64,000 nucleotides of DNA from Acanthamoeba sp. SK_2022b (taxonomy: Eukaryota; Discosea; Longamoebia; Acanthamoebidae), in assembly GCA_027943245.1 (NCBI GenBank), contig JANDJZ010000098.1:1-64000 (forward strand). The letters run 5' to 3'. The position numbers were made by a program, and so were the translations under genes. This document shows, in pieces, positions 33,065 to 44,859 of the stretch. How positions within the stretch are numbered: the first letter of the stretch is position 1; each line of letters begins with the position of its first letter. The notes beneath the pieces were generated by a model. It saw only the letters and a list, made by a program, of their open reading frames with translations. It searched no databases and was not told the DNA's origin.

Positions 33065-33480
33065 GCGCGATATGTCGACCGGTTGACCTCAAACCATCAT
33101 CTACCCTTCTTGCTTTTGGTGCTCCTCCGATGAGGAGTTTGTTTGTGAACTCAAAGTGGAGATAAATACACCGTCATTCCACAGCCTCCGTTCTTTGCCC
33201 TGGGTTTCTCTTGTTGTCTCTTGCGCCCACGCCATACACGCCGAGGATCAGCGTGCCCACAGTGGCGGAGACCAGACTGCGACCCAGCGAGGGGTCTTCT
33301 CCAACCATGCATAGGTTTGCCACCATAGAGTCCTCCGGTCTGGCCTACACTGAACACAGGGGAGCGCCAGACAACGACGGGGAGAGGGCAGGACATGGTG
33401 AAGAGAGGGCATTGAAGGGTGTCCGTACTGTTACTGTTCGAGCTGCTGGCAAATACACAAAACAAAAACCCTTGGACAAA
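33065..33480. other. Convergent 3' region, no gene seen
   Basis: About 415 bases between two convergent stop codons. It should hold both 3' UTRs; an AAATACA-type A-rich patch near 33163-33170 could serve as polyadenylation signal. Nothing else recognised. Confidence 0.5.
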
Positions 33481-35261
33481 TCACGAACGGGAAGGGGAAG
33501 GGGAAGAGGCAGAGGAGGAGAGCTGGGCGAAGCGAGAGAGGCTGGTGCGAGCCAGAGGGCGACCGAGCAGGGTGAGCCCGGTGGTGCTTTCCACCTCCAC
33601 CACGACGTAGTCGCCCGGCCGGACTTCGACCTTGGCCTGCTCGTCCGCGCCGTACTCGGCGGCGACCTTCACGTTGGGGAACACCACCTTCTTGTTGTTG
33701 TCAGTCCGGCCCATGAGATCGTCCGACGAACGTCGGCTGGTCTGGTTAGGGAGAAGAGAAGATGCGTGAGCCCGCGTGGGCCATGTGGATCGCGATGCGC
33801 TTGCCGAGCAAGCAGAGGTAAAACACGCGTACTCCTTCAACGAGCACGAGGTGGCGCCTGCCAAGCTCCTCCTTGCTCTTCTCGGCGAGCGTGGCAAAGA
33901 AGGTCTCGATCACTTCCTTGAGGCGCTGCTGCTTCACCTCCTCCGGCACGTCGTCCCTGTACGATTGTCAGACACCGCAGGAGTCAATAACCCATTTTCA
34001 TTATTCAATAAATAAATAAAATACCAAAACAAATGCAACGGTAAATTAAAATAAATCGTAATTAAATTAAATTATATAATAAAAATAAAAAGAAATCGTA
34101 CTGCAGTGTTCGGTGTGCGTTGGTCTTCTCGCGCATGGAGTAGGCGAACATGAACGCTTGATCAAACCTGCACATATCCCGCCCACCGCAAGCGGAGACC
34201 ACATAGCGGTGGGTCAGCGAACCGCGCGCGTCGCGCAGTCGGACATGGCCAGGCGGCACGGTACCTGACTTCGCGTAGGAGGGACAACGTGTCCTGGTGC
34301 TGCTCGTCCGTCTCGCCACAGAACCCAGAGATGAAGTCGCTCGATAGTCCCACATCTGCGCGCGGCCAGCAACGCTCAGACCACATTATGTGCTGTGCTG
34401 TGCTGTGCTGTGCTGTGCTGTGAGGACACGTACTGGGGATGACCTCCCTCATCCGTTGGATGAGCTCGAGGTAGGCCTCTCGTGTGTAGAACCGTCGCAT
34501 GTTGTGCAACACCTCCGAGTTGCCGCTCTGCGCTGGAATGTGCACGGCGTTGCAGAGGTTGGGCCGCTCCGCGATCAAATGCAGCAACTGCCGTCGATAA
34601 ATAATAAATAAATAAATAAATAAATAAATAAAAATAGCAAAACAAAAAATGGAGAAAGTTTGTGAGCGTACACCCGAAGCGAAGCGACAAAAAAGGAGGG
34701 GGAGGTGGCATGCGTACGTCGTCGGGGAAGTCTTTGGGGTGGGGGCTGGTAAAGCGGACTCGCATCTCGGGATCGATCCGGGACACCTTGTCCATCAGCT
34801 GCGTGAAGCGAAGGCCTCCCGGATTGGGCTTCACCATGCTCCCAAAGCCCCTGGCCGCACCGTATCAGCCAACCAGTTCATAGCAGGAGAGAGAGAGAGG
34901 GGAGAGAGGCGCGCACTTGCTGAGGAGTTGTGAGGGATCGGCGACGGGGAAGGTCTGCTCCGAGAGGTCGTTGTAGGAGTTGACGTTCTGGCCGAGCAGT
35001 ACCACCTGCAAACGCGACGCGCGTACGACGTTCAGTCAATCTGGATTGGGCGACTGAGGGCGGGTTTCACGCGCACCTCTTTGACGCCCTGGTCCGACAA
35101 TTGGCGCACTTCGTCCAATATGGACGCGATCGGGCGCGATCTCTCGCGGCCCCGCGTGAACGGCACGATGCAGTACGAACACATGTTGTTGCATCCACGC
35201 ATGATCGACCTGGCCAGCGCCATTCGTGCATCGCGTGAGCAAGCACGCACGCACGCACACG

Positions 35262-35320
<59 letters not shown>

Positions 35321-36345
35321 ACTGGGGAGAGGTCACGTACAGGTAGGCGGAGAGGTTGTTGGAGGCGGTGCGCACGGGCCTGATGTCGGCGTAGGTCTCC
35401 TCCATGGAGAGCTGGACGTTCATCGCCGTCTGGCCGCCCTCCACCTCGGCAAGCAGCGAGGGCAGGGACCGGTAGGCGTCGGGGCCCACCACCAGGTCGA
35501 CCAGCTTGTCGCTCTCCAGGAGGCGCGACTTTAGCCGCTCGGCCATGCACCCGAGCACGCCCACCACTCGCTTGCTCTGCTTGTTGGCCCTCTTCATGTT
35601 CTTGAAGTGGTTAAGGCGGTCCCACACCTTGCGCTCGGCGTTGTCGCGGATGGCGCACGTGTTCACGAAAATGATGTCGGCCTGGCAACGCACGCGGAGA
35701 ACGAAAGTGAGCATAGCGTGTGCATTGTGTTTGTTTGTTTGTGTGTTTGTGTGATGTGTGTGCGTGCGTGTGTGCGTGTGGTGAGTGTGCGTACATCATC
35801 CAAGGCAGCGGTCTCCTCGTAGCCGGCCTTGTGCATGATGGACATCACGATCTCCGAATCGGACGAGTTCATCTGACACCCGTAGGTCTCCATGAACACC
35901 TTGCGCTTGGCCGCTATCGTCACCAGCACGCGCAGATGAGTGGGCAGCCAGCCCCGCTTCCACTGTTGGCGTCGCGAGTGCAGTGCAACAGGCAAGACGC
36001 GGGCGCAGGCGAGCGGCGTACCTGTGTTGTCCGTGTCCAGGAGATGCTGCGGAAACGACGAGGGCAGGTCCAGCTCGACATCTGCCGCCGGCGAGATCTT
36101 GGCGGACGACGAGGAACGGATGAAATCGGCCAACCCGGGCCCGTTCTTCACTTCCTCGGCGAACGTGGATGCCGCCCTCCTTTCACAAGGAGCCCGCCTC
36201 GCCGCCTTTCCAAGAATTAGCAAACATGCGATTAAATGATTAAACACCTAAATTTGAAAATCGATCAAAGAGAAAGAAGCACCGGAGAGAGCAGGCTGCG
36301 GAGGCCATGGCGTGGGCACACGCGACGACCCGCGAGCATGCGCAT
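33481..36345 (-). CDS. CDK5RAP1: tRNA ms2i6A methylthiotransferase (CDK5RAP1/MiaB family), mitochondrial
   Basis: Twelve exons (36283-36345, 36022-36205, 35795-35913, 35341-35681, 35077-35209, 34917-35005, 34718-34850, 34434-34587, 34265-34355, 34102-34167, 33833-33956, 33481-33741), all in phase, 585 residues. The N-terminal MTTase domain has Cys95 (TYGCQMN), Cys131 (NTCAIRDNA) and Cys167 (LGCMAER). The radical SAM cluster is C242-C246-C249 ([19 protein letters not shown]), and [30 protein letters not shown] and [14 protein letters not shown] follow. A TRAM-like domain ends the protein. It adds a methylthio group at tRNA A37 using two Fe-S clusters. The chosen start ([13 protein letters not shown]) on a 63-nt first exon gives a basic, acid-free presequence ending before AASTF, fitting mitochondrial import. 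A start at 36247 is the alternative. Confidence 0.94.
34387..34423. repeat. (TGTGC)n pentamer tract in an intron
   Basis: About seven copies of a CTGTG/TGTGC pentamer in the intron between exons 8 and 9 of the CDK5RAP1 gene. The same pentamer recurs at 37086-37126. Confidence 0.9.
35258..35314. repeat. (CA)n microsatellite in an intron
   Basis: CA tract in the intron before the exon carrying the radical SAM cysteines of CDK5RAP1. Confidence 0.95.
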
Positions 36346-36520
36346 GCTTTGATCCATCTTTTAAATATTTAAATAAATATACTCTTTTTCTTTTGTGGTT
36401 TTCTTTTGCTCGTGACACCTTGCCCGGCTATTCCTCTTTTCCTGCAACTCCACCACAGCGCAACCAACGGTTAGGCCACTGCGTGCCACACAGGCCCCTG
36501 CGCATCTCTATACTGTTCTG

Positions 36521-37619
36521 ATGGTCGGCGACCCGCCCTCCTTGGCGGTGCTGCTCGTGTGCCTCCAGGAAGAAGGTGTGGCTTACCTCTTTTTTGATTA
36601 ATATTTAATTGTTTTTTAATAATTTAAGTTGCTGTTAATTATTAAAAAAATTATTAATATCGCCACTCATAAACGGTGCAGCGCTGAAGCGATGCAGCAA
36701 GGGTCCACCACCCGCAGCGCACCGGTGGTGGCACAGCTTCGTGGCACCGAGCGCGGTACGCCTCAGCTGTCTCCTCGAGTAGGTTGTGGGATCGACTGAC
36801 GTCATGTGGCCACACCACCAGGTCCACAGCGAGGCGTGGGGACTCGTCCTCCACTGCGAGCGCCACCTACGGGCGCCGCTCGTTAGACTGGTCCAGTCTC
36901 ACCACACGCCCACGCCCGACGATCACCCGTCCCAGGCGCCCGACGACAGCGCCGTCCTCCGGCTGATTCTGGCCACGGCCAGGGAGCACCCCTACCATCG
37001 CGCTGCGAAGAAGGTTGGTCTTGGCCTCCAATCTCACACATGCGCGCGTGCATGCTGGCATCGCGCTCACCCTGGTGGACCTCGCTTGTGCTGTGCTGTG
37101 CTGTGCTGTGCTGTGCTGTGCTGGGCTGTTGGCAGATGGTCCACCAGGTCCTCGATCACCTGTTGCGCCAAGACGGCGTCGACCCGTCCGCGGTGGAGCG
37201 ATGCGTGTCAGACGCGCTGGCCGACTTTGCGTCGACACAGCCGCCTCAGGTCGCGTCGTCATCGTTTGGCGCCTCGGCCTACGTGAACAAGGTCATGTCC
37301 CTCCACACCACGTTTGCTCTCAGGTACACACATACGCACGCACGCACACGCACGCACAGTGTAAGACACGGCTGACTGGGGCTCCCGACTCGTGCTAGTG
37401 TGGGCGTGGCCTTCCTCGTCTACGCGAAGCTGTTGCTGGCCGAGCTGCGCCGCTGCGGCCCAGGCGCGCAGGCTCGTGCCCCTGCGCGATACCTGAACCC
37501 GGACCACTTTGCCTACGCGGCGTCGTTCCTGTTCGAGGCGCTGTTGCCGCGCAAAGGCATGACCGACGCCGAGCTCCACGACCAACTGTCCCGATTTGTA
37601 GCAGAGGTGAGCTCCCCCT

Positions 37620-37673
<54 letters not shown>

Positions 37674-37904
37674 TCCCTGCGCATCGAGGATCGCTCATTG
37701 GGCACTGCTGGTCATCGATCACCGTGTGGCGACCGCCATCAGCAGGCACACCGGCCACCCGACGCGTCGAGGGTGGCCAAACACACGCGCCTCGGCATGG
37801 CCGAGTTCAAGAGCTACTGCAGTCGCCACGCGTCCTTCACATCGATCTTCTTGCCGGGTATCCCCCCACCACAGTGCATGACATACCACGCGTAACTGGC
37901 TCAC

Positions 37905-37975
<71 letters not shown>

Positions 37976-40739
37976 TGTTGTCGTTGGGCAGTCGATCCAT
38001 TGGAGGCGCTGGGCCGGCCGATTGCCAGCGCCGTCTTGGAACGGCTTGACGTCTACTCCCTTATACGCGTCGGCCAGGTGTGCCGGTACCTCTCGCTCTC
38101 TCCTCACACCACCGTCCGTGCAGCCTTTCCTTGGCCGAGCACGAACGCCAACGGCGCTCACGTCCCCCCCAATCCCAACAGAGCGTGGCGTGAGCTGAGC
38201 CTGCAGGACCGCCTGTGGGCTACCGACTGCTACCGGCAGCCCCACCTGCGTCAACCGATCGGCGACAAGCCCCGGGCCTATCAGCCCCACACGCACCGGG
38301 GCCGGGCCTTTCGCGACATCTGCTACTCGACCTTCCTCGACAGTACGAGGCCCACCACTTGGTTATTATTTAATTAATTAATTAATTAATTTTGTAACAA
38401 TTCGTCGTCCACCGCGTGGGTCTGTTCGCAGAGACGCTGAGCGTTCAGGTGCCGATGCGCGAGCTGCTCGTGACGAGCCAAGAATACGAGAAGGCGCTGG
38501 TGAGGTATCCGGGCTGGGATTTGTACTTCTTCACGCCTACCCGGCTCATCATCGCGAGCCGGGCCAACCAGTTACAGAATTTGTGTTGATCGCACGTGCG
38601 CGTGTGTGTGTAGGCGTAGGCTCGTGGAGAAGGCCAGCGCGTCGCTGTCTTTATTTGGCGGCGAGCCTATGCAGGAGTGGAGGAGCACGGACCCAAGCGA
38701 GCCGGTCATCGCCTCTTGCGACGATTTCTACGCGCCCATGTACGGCTCTTCACTTATCAAATAATTTTGATGTGATTTATAACATTTTTTCGAGTATTAT
38801 TTGATAAAAAATCTCTATTTTTGAATAATTCTTGTGTAGGAAGGACTCCATGATGGTGAACATTTGGTCGCTTGAGTTCGGATACATGCTGGTGGAGGTG
38901 GCTCTCAAGGTTGACTCGCTCATCTCCACGGCCGATCAAGCCATGGTGCCGGCCTCTTACACGACCCTGGAGAGCGGTATGTTCCTGTCTTGCCTTCGCG
39001 CCAGCAGCGACTAGTAGACCCATACCATCGCGTGTATGCATGTGTGTGGTCGTTTCGCACGTGCAGGCGAGATGTCGCTGTCGCTGCTCATCATCCACGC
39101 CCTGCGATGGGACGAATTCTGTCCCCTGTTCTACAAGTCGGGAGGTAGCGTCTGTTTTTTAATTTATTTACTTTTATTTTAATTATTTTTTACTCTTGTC
39201 TTAAAATCACATTTAACTCTATCAACTCGATTGCGTTGTGCTACAGCGCCGTCAACTATTACAGTCTACACGAATGCGCTGCTTCGGCTCGTCGAGCGCG
39301 AGCTGTGGCCGCAGGTGAGGCCTCCGTCGGCGCCGGTGAGGCCACTCTGCCCCTTCCGCCTAGACTCACCCCTCTGCCTTGCACACGCACAGTGGTGGAA
39401 GCGATCCAAAGGCAGCAGGCCTCCGCCCTCGTTGGACGACTTCATTCGGCTGACGTGGTCCCACCGCGCACCGCAGGCATGCGACACGCCTCCTCTCTCC
39501 GTTATGTGAGCACGCAAGCGCCAATGAAGGCAAGGCTCACGCGTCCATTCAGGACGACACGCTGGTCTCCCGACCGATAGACTGGAACGACGACCGCCAG
39601 GAGCCGCGGCAGAGCTCCGACGGCCCTCACCTCCTGTTTGGCGATCTGGACATTCGCATGATCGCAGCCGGTAAGACCCCCATCTCTCTTATTATTTTTA
39701 TTTTGTTTTACATATTTATATTTAAAAAAATTATATTTTAAATATAAAAATAAAAATAGGGGCGGAGCGTAAGGAGGTGATCGAGCTGCGGGAGCGGAGG
39801 GCGCACCTGTTCTCGGTCCGGTGGAACAACTTCGTGACGGTGTCGCGCCGGCTGACGACGACGCGGCACGGACGGACCGTGAGCCACGACGGTCTCCGGG
39901 CGGTCCAGCGTGACGACGACTCTGGCCACATGCTGCTGGTCATCGAGAAGGTGCATCGCGTCGAGGACTTGTACGCATTCAAGCTGATTGAAGACGTGGA
40001 CGAGGACGCGGACGAGCATCAACACAAGAGCGAAAACGACCAAGCCAAAGACAAGAACGAAAACGAAAACGAAAACGACAAAGGCAAGGAGAAAGAGAGC
40101 GACGATGACGTGGAGAGGGCACAGCGTCAGGAAGAGGCGGAGAAGAAGGAAGCCAACAGCGAACGCGCGAGGCAGGCGCCAAGGCTTCTCCGGAGCAAGA
40201 AGACGAGGAAGAAGAAGGTGGTGAAGTACCTGCAGGTGACCGACGAGGGCCGGGTGGTGCTGGCGCCCTACAGCTACGCCCAGTTCGGCTATTTCCCGCG
40301 CGTGCAGCTGGACCATGCCCGAAGCAGCGCCGGGCGCGCGGTGGCGGCAGGCGACGACGAGGGCCGCCCGCCCGTGGGGGAGCTGGAGGCGCCGAAGCCG
40401 ATCTCGAAGCTGAGCCGTAAGGAAGTGTTCCGAAGGCTGCGGCTCGACCACGAGACGGTGCTGCTGCAGAGCCTACACAACGACCGGTTCCTCACCACGG
40501 ACAGGTTCAGCCAGCCAGCCAGCCACTGCCTTGCGCACGGGAAAGCGTGCGTGCGCCTAAAGCGGTGGTGATGTGGCGTGCATTGCGTGATGTGGCGTAG
40601 GGAGGGAAACGTGGAGGCAACGGCTGACGAGAGCATCGGCCCGTCGGAGAAGTGGCACGTGGGGTACTGCATGTACCGACTCACGGCCACCGCTGCCGCT
40701 CCGCCCCAAGCACAGCCACCCCGGCCGCCACCGTTTTGA
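36521..40739 (+). CDS. F-box protein, large, otherwise unrecognised
   Basis: Seventeen exons (36521-36575, 36682-36755, 36783-37013, 37136-37323, 37399-37606, 37746-37857, 37992-38085, 38182-38342, 38432-38504, 38614-38739, 38840-38976, 39067-39144, 39247-39314, 39393-~39476, 39553-39670, 39760-40504, 40601-40739) give about 900 residues. The F-box (about residues 325-370) is DPLEALGRPIASAVLERLDV, VGQVCRAWRELSLQDRLW, split by an intron inside the Arg codon. Regions either side have no recognised fold. A charged low-complexity segment (about 680-740, Asp/Glu/Lys/Asn) sits near the C-terminus, which ends in a Pro-rich tail. F-box proteins recruit substrates to SCF ubiquitin ligases. The donor of exon 14 is unresolved: GC at 39477 or GTTATG at 39501 both keep phase. 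Confidence 0.75.
37086..37126. repeat. (TGTGC)n pentamer tract in an intron
   Basis: About eight copies in intron 3 of the F-box gene, same unit as in the neighbouring CDK5RAP1 gene. Confidence 0.9.
37620..37669. repeat. (CA)n microsatellite in an intron
   Basis: CA tract just downstream of a splice donor in the F-box gene. Confidence 0.95.
37906..37976. repeat. (GTCGTG)n hexanucleotide tract in an intron
   Basis: About eleven perfect hexamers immediately before the exon that encodes the F-box. On the minus strand it creates a false poly-(His-Asp) frame. Confidence 0.95.
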
Positions 40740-40949
40740 CAATCAACGATCGCACATGTTCCCCCCCCCCAATTTCTTGGCGGTAGTGGGCGAGCGGTGA
40801 GCGCACTGGTGTTCTTGGGCGAGCTCTCGACCGACGCTGCCGCCTGGGCCAGCGACAACAACGTTGCTCTTTATACAGCAGGCTGCTCATTTCAGTGCCA
40901 CACACCACCGAGCACTTCGGGGGGGGGGGGGATGAGGACTGGCGCGGTC

Positions 40950-41373
40950 TCACTGAGACCTGCTGGTGTCGTCATCGTTGGCCATGGAGTCGTCGATAGG
41001 CGAGGGAGAGGGAGAGGCCGAGGGAGAGGGCGCGGCAGCGACGGCTGACCGTGCAGCAGTGACAACGGGCACGGCGGCGGCAGCCACCTGCGCGTAGAAA
41101 CGCCGGAAGTTCTGCGAGAAGTGCCCTATCTCCTCGCTGCCCTGAGCCAAAGTCTCGATGTTTGTGTTGAGGGCGCTCATGTTCTTCACCAGCTGCTGCA
41201 CTCCCTACAAAAATAAAATTTTTGAATTGAATTGAATATTAACAGCATGGAGATTGGGTAGACAATACCTTGGTGATTTCTTCTATCAGGAACCGCCGTT
41301 CGATCTCAAAGGGGCTCTCTTCTTCCATTTCCATTTGTGCGGGCCATGGCATCTGCTCGTCCTCATCATTCAT
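40950..41373 (-). CDS. DASH/Dam1 complex subunit Dad1-like protein
   Basis: Two exons (41269-41373 and 40950-41204, phase 0) give 119 residues. The conserved Dad1-type helix is FEIERRFLIEEITKGVQQ followed by LVKNMSALNTNIETLAQGSE and a hydrophobic end (FSQNFRRFY). Fungal Dad1 has the same order: FE-x2-R-x2-LIEEI, then the LN-x2-N/I-L pattern. DASH forms rings on kinetochore microtubules in fungi. The C-terminal 50 residues are an Ala/Ser/Pro linker and acidic tail, unlike the short yeast protein. The match is a pattern match over about 55 residues of helix, so a coiled-coil protein of another kind remains possible. Confidence 0.72.
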
Positions 41374-41683
41374 AGTGCAAAGGAAAGTACTGAGGGAAAA
41401 CACTCGAGAAATTGAGGCCAACATTCCCTGCATTGCACAACCCTCTTCACCTGGACGGGTGCAGACTTGGCGTCTTAACTTAAGTACAGGATGGGCCCAA
41501 GTCCCCACGTCAGCCAGTTTTTTAACTTGTCCTTCCATCTCCTGCCCACCAAGGCGAAGGCTTGGTGCTTACAGCAGGCGCGTTCGCCGGTTCAGATTTT
41601 TATTAGTGTGCTGCCAATGATCGCCAAGCGCGTTTCACAGAACTTGCAGGCACCAAAACACAGTACGTCAGCACACAATCGAG
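41374..41683. other. Divergent promoter region
   Basis: About 310 bases between the Dad1-like start (-) and the U-box protein start (+). No element stands out. Confidence 0.5.
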
Positions 41684-42791
41684 ATGACGGACGGCAGCTC
41701 TGTCCTGGGCTCTGCTTTATCATCGGCTGAGCAGCCGCCAGAGGAGCTGCTCGACCCCATAACCTTTGCCCTTCTTGTACGAGCTTACCCTTCACAACTC
41801 AACGCATTTTTGCAGTTCGCCTGGCACAACAGGGCCAGTCCTAAAGAATGCTCTATATGACAGGAGGAGGCAGTAGTGGGTCCCTGTGGCCACAGCTACA
41901 GGTTTTGCCAACTCAACCAATGCCACCTTGTGCCTGCGCGTGCTGCACTGCTCTTACTAACTATCCAAACGGCAGCAAGGGCTCCATCACCACTTGGCTC
42001 AACTCCGCCCCTCACGCGGTGTGCCCCGTGTGCAAGGCGCCTCTCTCCACAAAGCAACTCGTCCCCAACTGGGGCCTCCGCAACGCCGTCGAGCGGTAAC
42101 TAAAGCGCCCATCTCCCTCATCTTTCCAAGGCACACTAACGTGAGGGAGAGGACAACAGGTTCAAGATCAAGCACGGCCTACTAAAGCCCACCAAGGAAC
42201 CTAGCGATCATGTCGAACAGCCATCGGCGCCTTCCCTCTCGCACTCGACCACCGATGATGATGATGCCCTCAAGCCACCTGTCAGCCCCATGTCGGCCAG
42301 CCCGCAAGCGCCCCCACCGCCGCAGCAGGAGGAGCAGGGCTGGCGATTCCTGTGCATCAACGTGCCCGACTCGCCGACAAGCTGCTGCGGCTGGGCCTGC
42401 ACGCGATGCGGCGTGTGTTATCTCGCCAGAGAGTGCCGGGAGGACAACGCCAAATTTGCTCCGTTCACCACGCTTCTGTGCTACCTGTCCTTTGGCGAGT
42501 GGAGCTCGTGGTATTCGCGTACGCTGTGCGGTACGTGCCTGCGCCTCCCTGCCATTGCCTTGACCCGCATCGACCCGAGAAGGGCTCTCACCAATCGTTT
42601 GTCGTTGTTGATGATGATGTTGCTGATGGGCAGCGCTGTTGTTTCCGGTCTTCTTGTTGCTGCTGGTGCTAGTAGCGGTGATCGATCTGGTCGACCTTGT
42701 GGTTCTGTTCGTGGTGATCGTCGTCTTTCTGACGCTGGGCATGCTGGTCGTGGCGCCCTACTTCCTGCTGTGCCCTCAATCGGGGCATTGA
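41684..42791 (+). CDS. U-box E3 ubiquitin ligase-like protein with C-terminal membrane helices
   Basis: Five exons (41684-41776, 41864-41929, 41980-42095, 42160-42518, 42634-42791), phases consistent, 263 residues. The U-box (about residues 18-90) shows PEELLDPITFALL, VVGPCGHSYRF, SITTWLNSAPHAVCPVCKAP and LVPNWGLRNAVER. A Pro/Ser-rich spacer follows, then a small Cys-rich patch (SCCGWACTRCGVCY) and a last exon coding two adjacent hydrophobic helices (PVFLLLLVLVAVIDL and VVLFVVIVVFLTLGMLVVA). A membrane-tethered U-box ligase could act in ER or organelle quality control. A TACTAAC branch-point-like sequence lies in the second intron. Exon 2 was placed by the conserved PCGHSY motif. Confidence 0.85.
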
Positions 42792-42939
42792 CAAGATGAT
42801 GCCCTGGCATAGGCTGTACCAATACATTTCTTTATTTTTGTTATTGTTTGTTTTTTGTTTTTTGTTTTTTGTTTTTTGTTGTTTTTGTTTTAAAATCTAA
42901 ATAAGCAGGAAAAAAGGGACGAAGCAGCTGCTGCTGGGC

Positions 42940-44859
42940 CTAGGCATCGGCGTAGGTCACCTTGTCATCGTGGTCGATGAAGATGACGCCCTCGGCCTCG
43001 AGCAGCTTCACCACCTCGTCCGGGTCCAACTCGTCCTTGATCACGCACAGCTGCTGCAGCGAGTTCTTGAGCGCCCCGAGCGTGGTGGGCTTGTTGAGCG
43101 GCGCCTCGACCCACTCCCTGCACCTCACCAGCGCCTACCACACGTCGCGCACGCTTAGTTGCCTGTGCGTGCGTGCGTGCGTAAAGTGCGACAAGTGTGG
43201 AGGTACGAGTTTGGCGGGATCCTTGCGGGTTTCGTTGGCCAGACGGTAGGACTCGCGTGCGACGAAGCTGTTGGTGCTGAGCCTGTCGCTCCCCTCGGCG
43301 GCCTTCTTCTTGAGGAAGGTCACCTTGCCCGCGCCGTCCACGCTGAAGTAGCCCTCGCCCTGCAGCTGCCGAACGGCCTGGTCCACGTCCAGGTGCTGGG
43401 CCTGTCGAACAAGGCGCTCGTGTTAATGACGCACACGACACACGACAACACACGACGACACACACGGCCATGCACCTTGACAGAGCACATGGGTTTGATG
43501 GACGCGCGGAGCTTGGCCTTGGTCTTGGGCAGGCTCGCCTTGGGCCCGCTGACGTTGCGCGTGATCCACTGCAATTTTTTAAAAAAAATAATTACAATAA
43601 AACATAATTTAAATTTAAATTTAAAACAAACAAAAAGCGGGATGGCCTCGTGTGGTCATGCGTACCACTTTGAGGCGGTCGATCACGAGCTTCTGCGTGT
43701 CATCCGGCTTGGGCGACGTCCTCGGCGCGCCTGCCTCTGGCTGTGAATTTCACGCAACCAATTGGCCCCACTCATCAGCAATCGCTGCGTGAGCGTGTGT
43801 GCGAGGAACAGCGGGGCGTACAGCTGGCTTCGGCTGCCTGGCCTGGGGCTGCTGCGGCTGGGCCTGAGGCTGAGGCTGGCCTCTGGCCGGGGAGGGAACG
43901 GCGCTGCGCGAGGCAGAGCTGCTGCTGCTGCTGGCGCGGGGCGGGCCCGCTTGACCGAGCGGCACGGTGTTGATCACTTCGAAGGGCCCGGTGGCGGTCC
44001 TGCTGATGAGCTGCACGTGGTCCACGCGCCACTCGATGGGCTTCCACGAGCGCAGCAGCTCGGCCTTCTTTCGCTCGGTCATCATCTGGCGCGCCATTGG
44101 TCAGAACTCTTGCAACAACAACAACAGCAACAGCAACTCACAGCGCACCTTGCCCCTGAATTGGCCCACGGTGAGGTGAGCGTGGAAGCCGTCCTCGCTC
44201 TTGGTCGATTGTTCGTTGCACTCTGGAAAGACGCGCTGCAGCGCTGCCTGCAGGTCACGCAGCGCGTTCGGGGGCTGCACGCCATCACAGCAAATAAATG
44301 GATAAATAAAATAGAAATAAAATAGAAAAATTGCAAAAAGGGGGAAATGTAATGAGGCCCATGGGCTACTCGGCAACGACGCCTCAGTCGCGAACGGCCA
44401 CACACGGCGGCATCGACGATACCAACGACAGACAAGGAGAGAAGAGGAGAGGAGGAGAGCGAAGCGCACCTGTACGGTGGGAGAGAGGAAGAGCGTGCAG
44501 CTGCTGGCACCGTGCTCGAAGTAGTCGAAGGTCTCGAAGCGCACGGTGAAGGGAGGCACGCTGGCCAGGCCCGCCTTGAGCTCGGGCAGGACCGACGCAA
44601 ACTGCGACTCTGTTCGTTCATTTATTTTTTTAAGGAAATTATTCCTAAATTCAGTAAAATAACACGTAAAATTAAATAAATTAAATATCCAGCGCTAAAA
44701 CGGAAGCGTACGGGGAACGAAGGGGTAGATGAGATTGATATGGGGCATCCATCGCTTGTACGCCTTATCGAACTTCAACCTGATGTCCTGTATGGGCCCC
44801 CACGTCTCCTTGGGCGGCGACACAATAATAGCGCTGGTGACCACTTTCTTCGTGCTCAT
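42940..44859 (-). CDS. 2H phosphoesterase-like protein (2'-5' RNA ligase/cyclic phosphodiesterase fold) with C-terminal repeats
   Basis: Eight exons (44712-44859, 44470-44609, 44149-44274, 43822-44085, 43666-43740, 43476-43568, 43207-43401, 42940-43134), phases consistent, 411 residues. The 2H fold shows PPKETWGPIQDIR, the first histidine motif MPHINLIYPF (H40) and the second HAHLTVGQF (H129-x-T131). The family cleaves or ligates 2'-5' or cyclic phosphates in RNA or nucleotides. A Ser/Pro/Gln spacer (about 170-230) follows. The C-terminus carries two short related units, HLDVDQAVRQLQGEGYFSVD and LDPDEVVKLLEAEGVIFID, each followed by a K-V-T strand, reminiscent of a winged-helix wing. The catalytic half is confidently placed and the C-terminal half is not assigned. 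Confidence 0.85.

Noticed and set aside
37719..38296. Poly-(His-Asp) and poly-Thr proteins on the minus strand
   Set aside because: They are translations of the GTCGTG hexamer array in an intron of the F-box gene.
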